Under the pieces are notes generated by a model, which was given only the letters and a program-made list of their open reading frames with translations, had not been told where the DNA came from and made no database searches. Below, in pieces: positions 36,488-48,400 of a stretch of 64,000 nt of DNA. The position numbers and the translations under genes are program-made. The stretch comes from Membranipora membranacea (lineage: Eukaryota; Bryozoa; Gymnolaemata; Cheilostomatida; Membraniporidae). The stretch's first letter is position 1; every line of letters begins with the position of its first letter. The stretch covers positions 4,090,001 through 4,154,000 of the forward strand of contig OU612071.1 of the NCBI GenBank assembly GCA_914767715.1, in the 5' to 3' direction.

Positions 36488-39400
36488 TTACTCTGTGATC
36501 ACATGCAGGTAGCATACCTGACAAGTCTCCCTTTTTGGTAGGGAGGCTCCCAGTTTTTAGGGGTAATTCCCATCCCCTCCCTATCTCCCTTTCTCCTCCC
36601 TTTTTCAGCTTCCTTTACTCAGAAAGTTTTTGAAGCTACCCTTTGCAAGAGTTACTGTGTTCTCCTACCATCACAGTACACATACCTATGTATTTGCTTA
36701 TTAACATTACGTATTGTAAGTGGCTATTCAATATTCGAGCCTTACCTACCAGTGTTGTTAAGGCTGCTCCTCCCAAGTTGGTTAAATCAAGACAATTTCA
36801 TCCACATATTGAGGTAAAATTATGCAATTAACAAAATTTACAGTCAAGTTTTGGCTTGGAAATATTATACACTAGGCCTACATTGCATCCACACTCTTGG
36901 ACGCAGAGTGGTAGTCCGGGTTTATAGTTCGTCCTTGGAGACCTCCTGATTTCTGGGTCTGCCAACTTGTCATGCATGACAGGTAGTCTTACACCATACC
37001 TGCATGTGATTGATCGATCATTATCAAGGCAAAGGAATTTCATGATGTTTATCACTTTGATCTTATGACTGCCATCCCACTTTTCAGCCAGATGAAACCT
37101 AGCCAGTAATGGTTTGATAATCTGACCTTGAGGTTACATAATACTCAGCCTAATTATATTCACTCATGTTACCTCTTAATTAAAATATAAGGGCCATGTC
37201 CTAGTATACTAGACCAAGTTTGGTCCATTTGCCTGCATTCCGAGTCGCTCCTGATCAACTGGTTACGCCACAGGCGTGACCAGTGGAAGAGAGCAACAGG
37301 AATGTTCTATAGTATACCGCCACACCCCAAAGTTACATAATATAGGCCTATTTCATGTAAATGACAATACTAGATGATGTATGTTTATTTACATTGACAA
37401 TTTTATAACTGTATGAATGGACAGTCAATCATCAACTCTATTCAACAGTGGGATCAGAAGCTTAGCAGTGAATTGTATTAGCCCAGTGTTATAATCATAA
37501 TAATCAGAGGGTGTCAACAAACTGTCCCTTATTTAGCACAGATTGAACTGAGGCCAAATTAACACAGAATTTATTAGCCCATACTCATCTGTGATTTTCT
37601 CTTGTTCAAAGTCAGCTAAGCTCAGTAGTTTTTTCACAATAAAATTCAGCTGTGTCTGCTCAAGCTAATTTAATTGATCTCCCTCCGAAAAAACACATCG
37701 TTGATATACAGGCGGCTGATTAAGGTGCTGTCATTTGGAATACTTATGTCTTGCTTTAGGTTATTAGGTATGATACCAGGCAGAATTATTCCTGATCTAA
37801 TTGACAAGCACCTTGATTGTATGATACGATAGATTACAACAAAAAAACAACCCACAGGCAGCCCTTAATGGCGCTCGGGATGGCGATCGTGTCTGTAGGT
37901 TCCATACTATTTAGGTTGACTGCTTTATTCTTTTAGTAATCTGCTTGTGAATTTTCACCTGAGACACTCCTACAAAACCCAGTCAATGCAATGCAAAGGC
38001 CCAAAATTGCTCTCTAGGCTTTGGGGCCGGGGCTCTGTGCCGAACCCCGTTGGGTAGGCTTCCAGCGCCCCCCAACCCCTCAGCTGGGTTTACTTAGGCG
38101 CTTTGGTAAAAGATGGCAGGGTCACAATCAAAAGGGAGAAATCGACCCTGTAAATCATTCTCTTAGGAATCATTTCTATAGCATGTATCGCTAGAATTTC
38201 AATTTCTGATTTTTAAATGTGAGCTTTTTACCTTCAGCGCAGACAGCCACGTATAAATGTGATACCAAAATAACTAATTTGTTGTCTAGATTGCCGATGT
38301 GTAATGGAGACGGAAGTTTTAGGGATACACTTGTAATACATTGTGAACTGATAAATTGCTTGATTGATTGATGGTATTTATCCTCAAACACTTCGCCAGC
38401 AAAGTTCTTTTGTTGGACTTACCCTTGATTAATTAATTTCTATGTAAGTGTGAGGAGCAAACCCTATCAATCATTATGCATGTCTCAAAGTTGAATTGTC
38501 ATTTGCTGAGATTTCAAAAGTGAACATGTAAATGTGATCATTTTTGTACTAAATGTACTTTATAATTCATTTAAATTTTAGGAAGACTGAAAACCAGATT
38601 TCAACTTCAAACCATGACTATGTAGTGCAAGGGTGTCCAAATTGGGGCCCATGGGCCAAATGTGGCCCACAACTAGCAAATTTAAGTGGCTCAATTGCCA
38701 TCGTGACACTCTACAAACGGCGATAATTCATGCGGGCGCAAATGTCCTGATAACTCATACCATGCAACATGGTCTGTTTTCTGAAAAAACTTACATGGAT
38801 TGGCCTACAACTGAATAGAGAACAGAACTAGAGAACATCAGTCTGCAAGAAAAGGACACCAAAAAAATTCCCGCTTGTTGAATTAGTTCTCTACATCAAA
38901 AATAATTACAATACGCCCCTGAATGGTTGTGATTCTCCCGTTTTTATAAGCCGCCCTCTTATTCGCTCATTTGCTAATTTTCGGAATGTAATCAGTTTTG
39001 AAAAATCCTCAACCAGGACATGTGATTATTTGGATTAGTCAGTTCACTAGCCCCAAAAATTATTTCCTCATGCAATGTTCAAAATTATGAAGCAAAATAT
39101 TTGTTATGGGGCCTCCTAGCGACTATCAATAATCACCAAGCATAACTACTCTTGGCCCACGGACATTTTCTAAACTGCAAATATAACCCATGGTAGGACA
39201 AGTTTGGGCACCTATGATATAGTGATCACTATTGTTTATTGTTGGTTTGCCTGCAAACTATTTCTACCCTGACTGCATGCCTTCAGGTCAAATCTAGCCA
39301 TAGTGGTCAATCAGGATTAACGATCCGATTGTGCCCTTCTCAGAGTTTTCTCCTCACAATAGATCAAGAAAAGCTTCGAGCATCGCTTTTTTTTATATAT

Positions 39401-42400
39401 AATTTCCACTTATTCAGACAACACCAGGCCCTAAAAGTAATTCAATAGTGCCCAATGAGCAATTCCTCAGGTGATGAACAATTATTGCATGGTCTGGAAT
39501 CCTTGAACCTTAGGAATTTATTCGAACAATGTATAAATGTGATTTTTTATGCAAGTGGGAGCAACTCTTTGTTAAGCGTGTGCATAAAATTGTTTACAAT
39601 AGTTTTTCTCCTAATTCAAGGATTTGTATTCTACAGTTATTTATGTTGAAGCAAGCAAAGCAATTGATTAAATATAGGGCAGTTGCTGTGCCCACGTGTA
39701 CGGGCGTAATTTTGTGTTATTAAATGTATGGCTGATTGTCCTTGTGACATCAGATTTTAAACCTTGAAACAGAAATAGCGGTAGTTCTCAAACTTGATAC
39801 GCTGCTGTGCACATTCCTGCATAGTCAACAAAAAGTCATATTGTATGATTCCTATCTTCCAATTCAAAGCAGCTAATATTATTGTACATGATCTTCCTAC
39901 ATGAAGTTAAAATTCCGATGGCATGTGGTCCAACCAGTTTGCGTACGGAATTGTAGCATCTGTGTTTAATTCCTGGGTTTTGCTTAGATGATAAACGTAA
40001 TGCAGTCCCAATGAAATTATGGTTCATGAGAGAACAACTCCCAATTCATCATCGGATGTTAATTTTGCATAAGCCCATGTGACATACGCATAAAATGAGG
40101 GTTAGAAATGTCAATTTTTCAGAACAAATTAGAACTGGTATGGTGGTTATTATTCGCACTGCTTGTGGACATATGGTAGACGGTGAACATGATATGAACT
40201 CGCAACACAAACATAAAACCTCGTTAAACTTAGCTGCTTGCCTTGCAGCAAAATACAGCCAATCGTCAAAGCCCAGCATGATGGGCCGCAGCATGACTAT
40301 CAACCTTTCACAAAAAGTTGTTCAATCCTGTAAACCACACTCAACCGGACGTTGACCCAAGCCTCATTAGCCTAAAATCCTCCCACAACTAAAAATATGC
40401 TATTCAAATGGTGGAAACCACTTATTCACTCACAAGTTGCAGTCAGAATAAATGTTTCTAAACAGATAAAATGAAAGATAATAAAATATACTATCTGTAA
40501 TATCTATTGATAAAATTTTGCAAAGCTCTGAGACACAGTAATCATATAATTACTGATGATTATTCATTGATATTGTTTTGATCAGGTTACAAAATGATTT
40601 TGAGAGAACAGTTTTACACCTGTTTTGCCATGATGTTATTGCTGGATAAGCTTCAAGAAGTTGTAGTGATGTCATTCCACGAAGTCATTCAGAACATTAA
40701 CAGAGTGTCATGAAAGCATTTTTGTCAAATTGCCATATAGTCAATTCCACTAGATGTTACAGTAACAGTCGGTGCACCTTGTTACAACAAGGACATGGCA
40801 TATCAATCATGCTGGATATTATATCGGAGTTACCATAGCATTTTGGAAAACTTCTCGTTAGAACGTTATGTCACAACAGGTGGATAATGTTACACAAAAT
40901 TGTTAAAACAAAGACATTGGATATCAATATTGCTAGATATTATATTGGAGTTATGGGAACATTTTGGATAGCTTGTCGTTAGAGCGTTATGTCAAAACTT
41001 GCTGATAATGTTACAAAAAATAATTTTGTGAGGTGATGGGAATCACATTTTGAGGCGATGTTTTAAACACAATAATATGATATCTCCAATGAGCTGCGTT
41101 TCAGCCAGTCAACCCGATATCATACAACAATATCAGGGAGTATGCTCTTGAATGCAATTGCGCGATCACAACATTATCACGAGGTACAAAACATTTTAAA
41201 AACATTTTGCGTTTGCTGGGTTAATGAGATCTCACACTTTTTGCTTTTTGGATGAAGTTGAAACTAGATTATACAATATATCACAGAATTTTAAAGAAAT
41301 TGGCATCTCAAATCCAGATGATTAGCTATCACCAGGTATAACTACAGGACCCTATTCATACCTTGATAAGATAGCTGGACTCAGTAAAGTTCTGTGTAAT
41401 GTCAAGGTCATCCACCCATGATTCATACTTGTAGTTGGAGCTCACTGCTGATGTACAGACTTTCTGAGGATCTGATAAAACAAGATAAATTCTTAGCTTT
41501 CAAATTATATACCATGCTCTAGAAATGCACTTATGTGTAAATGCGTAAATTGTTGAGCACTTTTCCTAAAACCAAACGAAAGGAAAATACTGTGTTGGCT
41601 TTGATAGGCTGTTCTCTCAAACCTAATAGCCCACATCTAGCCATTTAATTAGGTATGTTATGTGCGGCAAATGTTAATGCCATTAATTCCAAAACAGAGG
41701 TACAGGTGAGGCTTTTTTCTACTCTGGATCATCAGACATAAAACTACGAAAGTCAGCGTGTTATTTGGTAAAGTGAGAGACTGACTATGTTTTTTTCAGA
41801 GTGGAAATGTCACACGTTGTCTTACACATTGCGTTACACATTCTGTCATACACCACGTCACACATCTTTTCAAACATTGTGTCAGACCATGTGTCGCGCA
41901 TTGTGTCACACACTGTGTCACAATTTGTGTCACACATTGTGTCACAAATTTTGTTCAGTTCTTATGTTACATTTATTTATTTGTGGGACCTACCTGATCT
42001 TTTGGTTACTTCCATGACAAGCACAGACTTAGGAGCTTGATATCCAGTATATGAGTTAGCGTTACCCCTACCCTCACATGTACCAAGCTGTATATCAATC
42101 CTCACATCTCCTGCTGACAAACCATAACATGTACCATCCACTGGAAGAGAGGCAAAGTTCAGTAAAGTATCCACAGTAATCAACAAAGCTGTGTAGTGAG
42201 TAAAAATCAAGAACTCTTTGGGTAGCTGATGTGTCAGCCTTTATTTGATTGGCTGTTGAGTAGGAAAGGAAGACAACGCCAGATCACTGAAAGTAGCTGT
42301 TGTTATTCATTGTGTTAGTAAAACTGAATTACTTAAACCATCACAAAAAGTCACTGAAAGTACTTCTTGTTATTCATTGTGTTAGTAAAACTGAATTACT

Positions 42401-45400
42401 TACACAGTCACTGAATGTCAATAGGTATTTTCAGGGAATTACAATTTGACCATTCCCACCAGCCATTTTTATGGTTTTCACCCATTAAATCCAATTTATA
42501 CCCAGAAATGGGGGTATGGAAAGAGCATGAAAAACTACCCTTCGAAGATGTTTTAAGAATGAAAGTCAAAAAAAAATTAAAAAAATAAATTTTTTCAAAA
42601 AAAAAGAAATTTAATTAATTTTTTTTAATTCTAATTAAACCCATGACTTGTCGTGAGTCGTGGGTGGTAATATACACCCATGCCACCAGCCAAGGGGAGG
42701 AATTACATCAGCTTTGGTGTTGGTGTTAGGCTTGGGATTATTGATTTGGTTTACCCTACACCAGTTTACACCCTTAAGATTACTTGGTTTGACCTAGCCA
42801 ATATGTTCACTCTGATGGAATACTGAATTGAAGAGAGCCGATGCTAGGTCAGATGGTTTTTTCCTGAGAGTATCAATTTCTGTATAGTGAATGTAAAAAG
42901 TAATATAGTTTCACTTGCACAATATCTCAGTAGGCAATTAGTGACTTAGTGACTTAGCATAGGCTCTGGTCGCACTTATTCAGCTAAGTGGAGCCGGGCA
43001 TCTGAATTAACAAAATAAAATCTTACAATCCATATTGAATAAGTAGTTGACATGTCGGAGGAGATGATTCTGCATTTCTATTGGCTGAGGATTATCACAT
43101 GGGTTGTCATTGAAGGTAAAATACCACTTAGTACATGTGTTGGCTCCATGGGTCCGGACTGTCATATAAGCTATCACTCTCAACCCACTTGTATCACTCA
43201 GCTTAGGGTAGGTGAGGAACTGTAATAAAGAATATACTGCAACAAGGTGAATGTTTGACGTTGTGCTGATCACCTTGTATGCGGACCAACTTAAGGTCGC
43301 CATTCCCCAGACCAAAGGAACCAGACCTCTGCAGTCCTGAACCTTAGTGACATATCATGCTAGCAGATCTCAAAATAAACGATAACCAGATGGCACTGGT
43401 TCGAACATCTCCTGCACAAAATTGGCCCAGGTTTAACTTGGCCTAAGTCAAACTCGGTCTATGTCAAACTTGGCCTTGGTCAAAATTGGTCTTGGTTGAA
43501 TATGGCCTGGACCATGTTTCGGCTTGTCACTGGTTATTTGGTTGTGGTGGAACATGCCCCAAAAAATCATTGGCCATATCAAACAAGATCAGAATTATGT
43601 AACTTAGAGGCCAAACTCACAAGCACAGAACCGGAATCTCTGTCATCAGCAATAATATCTCCCCAGTAATGTCTAATATTATCAAACTCTGGTCTGGAGT
43701 CACACGCCTCTTTGACTTTCTCTGTAAAACATTGCATATATGTAACATATGATATGATATATGTATATATATATATATTTAAATATATGTATATATAAAT
43801 TATAATCAATGCTTGGTGTAACATATGCCTTCTGGCGCACCCAGCTTCCCAGGGCACTAACACCTCAACTCAACCGCTACCAGTATTGCTGCTGCTACCT
43901 CTTCTTGCTAAAACTACCTCAACCTTACCAATAAGGCTACCTCTACCTTACTAATAAGGCTACCCCTACCTTGCGAAAAAGGCTACCTCAACCTTACCAA
44001 TAAGGCTACCTCAACATTACCAATAAGGCTACCTCTACCTTACTAATAAGGCTACCCCTACCTTGCGAAAAAGGCTACCTCAACCTTACCAATAAGGCTA
44101 CCTCAACATTACCAATAAGGCTACCTCTACCTTACTAATAAGGCTACCCCTACCTTACCAATGAGACTACCTCTACCTTACCAATAAGACTACCTCTGCA
44201 TTACCAATGAGACTACCTCTACCTTACCAATAAGGCTACCTCAACATTACCAATAAGGCTACCTCAACCTTGTCAACAAGGCTACCTCCACCTTACCAAT
44301 AAAGCTACCTCTACCTTACCAATAAGGCTACCTCTACCTTACCAATAAGGCTACCTCAACCTTGCCAACAAGGCTACCTCCACCTTACCAATAAAGCTAC
44401 CTCTACCTTACCAATAAGGCTACCTCAACCTTGCCAACAAGGCTCCCTCCATCTTACCAATAAGACTACCTCTACCTTACCTATGAGCTTACCACTACCT
44501 TGCCAATAACGCTACTTCTACCTTACCAATAAGGCTATCTCCCCTTGTCAAAAAGGCTACCTTCACTTTACAAATAAGGCTACCTCTACATTACCAATAA
44601 GGCTACCTCAATATTAAAACAAAGGCTACCTCTACCTGATAACAAAAGCTACCTCTTCCTCACCAATAAGGCTTCCTCTACAATACAACAAAGGATACCT
44701 CTTCCTTGCCAATAAGGCAACCTCTACCTTGCAAAAAATGCTACCTTCTACCTTACCAATAAGGCTACCTCAACCTTACCAAAAAGGCTACCTCTAAATT
44801 AAGACAAAGGCTACCTCTACCTTATAACAAAAGCTACATCTACCTCACCAATAAGGCTTCCTCTACAATACAACAAAGGCTACCTCTTCCTTGCCAGTAA
44901 GGCAACCTCTACCTTGCCAAAAAGGCTACCTTCTACCTTACCAATAAGGCTACCTCTACTTTACCAATAAGGCTTTCTCAATATTAAAACAAAGGCTACC
45001 TCTACCTTATAACAAAAGCTACCTCTACCTCACCAATAAGGCTTCCTCTACAATACAACAAAGGCTACCTCTTTAGTTCCAATAAGGCAACCTCTACCTT
45101 GCCATAAATTCTAAATTCTACCTTAACAATAAGGCTACTTCAACCTTACCAAAAAGGCTACCTCTATATTACAACAAAGGCTACCTCTTCCTTGCCAATA
45201 AGGTAACCTCTACCTTACCAATAAGGCTACCTCTAACTTGCCAATAGGGCTACCTATACCTTACCAATAAGGCTACCTCTACCTTACCAATAAGGCTACC
45301 TCTGCATTGCCAATAGGACTACTCTTACCTTGCCAATAAGGCTACCTCTGCATTGCCAATAAGGCTACCTCTACCTTACCAATAAGGCTACCTCTACCTT

Positions 45401-48400
45401 ACCAATAAGACTACCTCAACCTTGCCAAAAAGGCAACCTCTACCTTACTAATAAGGCTACCTCTACCATACCAATAAGGCTACCACTACCTTACCAATAA
45501 GACTACCTCCACCCACCCCTGAACTTACTGACGCATGCAGGCGCTGGTAATGAGTTGTCTCCACATCCTTCGAGGCAAACTTCATCAGCTGCACACAAAT
45601 CCTCTCCACAATCATCATTCTATTAAAGTAAATTAATGTAATTTTTCATTGTTAACTTTTGATCCACAAAGTTTTGGGTTTATGATAAACGCATGTGTAT
45701 ACAAAAACCCATAACCAGTGCCTCATATCACTTTTTCAAAAAGTGTTTTTGAAAAAAATAGAAAAAGCGGCTGAATCACAGTCCTGTGTCCTACCACGTA
45801 TGTGTAGTAAAACCAGATGAGGGTGTGCTATTTATATTTTTTTGTCTGATTTATGTCATGAAAGCTTGAATTTAATTAAAAATTAAAAAACAGCCTACTT
45901 TACCCATATATCTCCATCATACATCAATGAAAATCAGTAAGCTTCAGCGGCTTCAGTGCAAGTGGCATAGGTTCAATTCCCAGTTGAGACCAAAATAGCA
46001 CAAAGGGGTGAATGTGGAAAATAATATATTTATACATATACCACAATTATAACATGCTTGTGGTACGCGAGAGGCCCGAGTTCAAACCCCGATAAAGATA
46101 ATTTAATTAACATTATCATCTCTTTCACTACTTGGTGGTTTACACCACAATAATAAAAATAATTGTTGCGCGGGAGGCCCAAGTTCAAGTCCCGGTGGTT
46201 TTTTTTTACATTTATAATATCTTTAATTACTTGTTGGATTATACCACAATTATAACATGTTTGTTGCGCGGGAGGCCCGAGTTCAAATCCCGGTGAAGAC
46301 AGTTTTTTTTACATATCTTCCTTCACTACTTGGTGGTCTATACCACAATAATAACATGTTTGTTGCGTGGGAGGCCCAAGTTCGAGTCCCGGTGAGAACA
46401 GATTTTTTACATAATTATCATCTTTTCACTACTTGGTGGTTTATACCACAATTATAACATGTTTGTTGCGCGAGAGGCCCGAGTTCAAATCCCGGTGAAA
46501 ACTGATTCTTTTTTTACATTAATTAAAGGGCAACCAAGGTTTCAAACAACTTCTCATTGATGGCCATTGATTAATAGCAGATTGCACCTTCTGCATGGGG
46601 AAAAAGACAAAATATAATTCGGATGATTATTCAGCCAGAATTCTTGTGAAACATTTCTTCCATCAGGTACTCAAACTCAGCTAAAAGAGAATACCACATA
46701 TCAGTTTCCTGTTCCTGTTATTATTCAGCCTGTGCTCTATAATTATTACAGCAAAGTCTTGGAGCCTCCCTTAAACTGAAGTGTTACCCAGCATAGAGTC
46801 AGCAACTACTTTGAGTTTTGCATCGCGTAATGCACAAAGCTGATGCTGCCCAGCACATTATTTGCTACCCATTAATGCATTGCTGCGAAACCTTGGTTGC
46901 CCTTTAAAAATAATTCATTGCCTTAATTATCATCTCTTTCACTACTTGGTGGTTTATATACCACAATTATAACATGTTTGTTGCGCGAGAGGCCCTAGTT
47001 CAAGTCCCGATGGAGACAGATTTTTTTTACATACCATCTCTTTCACTACTTGGTGGTTTATACCACAATTAGAACATGTTTGTTGCGCTATACTCTATGG
47101 CTGTACTCACTGAAAATAATTGAGGGGGGAGTTCTGCAACCTAATAGGGCAACGATACTCAGGTTGCGTTCCTCATCGGTTGCATGGAAAGGACAGCCAT
47201 CTTAGTTTGCACTTGTAATGAAATCACCAATTGGCCATCTATCCTAAACTCAATCGACAACCTGAGTGTCTATCATCCACACCCTTGAAGTTTTGTGGCC
47301 TTTATGATCGCGGCATTTCTAGTTATTATTATGTTTAGAAAAAAAATTGAAAATGAAAAAAATCAGCTCTTATTGCATGCCATTCCTAAAGCATGGGTGG
47401 AGAAAATGTTTGCCTTAGTGGCAAGGCTGCAACACAGGCTACATGGTTCTCTGTTTGCAGACAGGTCGGAGCACACCTGAATGCCAACCAAACCCCAGTA
47501 GTCCATTGACCGCCGTGGGCTACTTTCCTTGTCAGCCTAAAGGAATACCGCAAAGATCGAATGTTATTTCATTATTAGAAGCATTCAAAGAGTTGTTATC
47601 GTCTCTTGAGTGAAAATAATTGTAGGAAAAGTAAACTTACTTCTAGTGTTGCGCCTAGCTTCATATACACTCCTGATGGAGACGCAGTGTTTTCTTCAAG
47701 GGTTGTGATATTGAGGCCATTGAGTGGGCACAGGCACAATAAACCAGGTTAGGTTTTCATTTTTTCCTTCATTTCAGGATCTGGCTTGGCGTGGGTATTA
47801 GTGAAACAGCACCACTGAATCCACTTTTTGTTGAATTCTGGTAAAATCGTTTCATATTCGACAAAGAACACAGGAAGAACCTTCGTTCCTTGAAGAGTCA
47901 TCATTTGTTCCGGTCTTGACTACCAAATATAAGCACTTGAATTAATTTTGATACGTTTATAACATGAAGAGTTGTATTCACATATATTTAACACACACCA
48001 AAACTTTCCCTGACCCTGAAGAAAGAAATGAGTACTGAACTGTATTTTCTCTGCCAGCATTGATTCTCGGGTGGCTTAGTACAAAATTCTTGATTTCTGA
48101 TCAAGATCAGATACCCAAGCAGTCCTTACTCACCCCCTGGAAAAAGTAGCGTTATTTTGACAAGTTCGCAATGCTAGTACTAGGTTAAAGAGCCATCAAT
48201 ATGCATGCAATATTAATTAAGTTACACATGTCAAAATGAAAAATTATAGTCAAAAAGAAAAAACTATTATTGAATTTGATTTGCATTGCTGAATAAAGCT
48301 CTAATCGTGCTAGAGATTTGGCACAAAATAATCAATACCCTTTCTTTCTGATCTTTTGTCTGAAAAATGCATCTAGGCTGACATTTGCAAGCAGCACACA

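Larger units (their letters stand above)
34332..41361. other. Upstream part of Gene 2 intron 8, no exon seen
   Basis: A 7 kb stretch between the Gene 3 start and Gene 2 exon 8. It holds a (TA)n palindrome (36426-36501), a hAT-like MITE (about 38632-39213), a C-rich dispersed repeat (38030-38130) and a region with an internal duplication ending in GTTTGCTGGG (40540-41220). The Gene 3 promoter must lie near 34350, but no motif was recognised. Confidence 0.45.

Noticed and set aside
41787-42040. Plus-strand frames rich in Cys/His/Thr
   Set aside because: They arise from the GTGTCACAC tandem repeat and overlap the Gene 2 exon 7 donor on the other strand.
43890-45515. CRISPR-like array
   Set aside because: Units are contiguous and degenerate without unique spacers, in a eukaryotic intron; it is a minisatellite.
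46020-47095. Cluster of tRNA genes
   Set aside because: Only the T-arm/B-box half is present; no A box, anticodon arm or paired acceptor stem was found in any unit.
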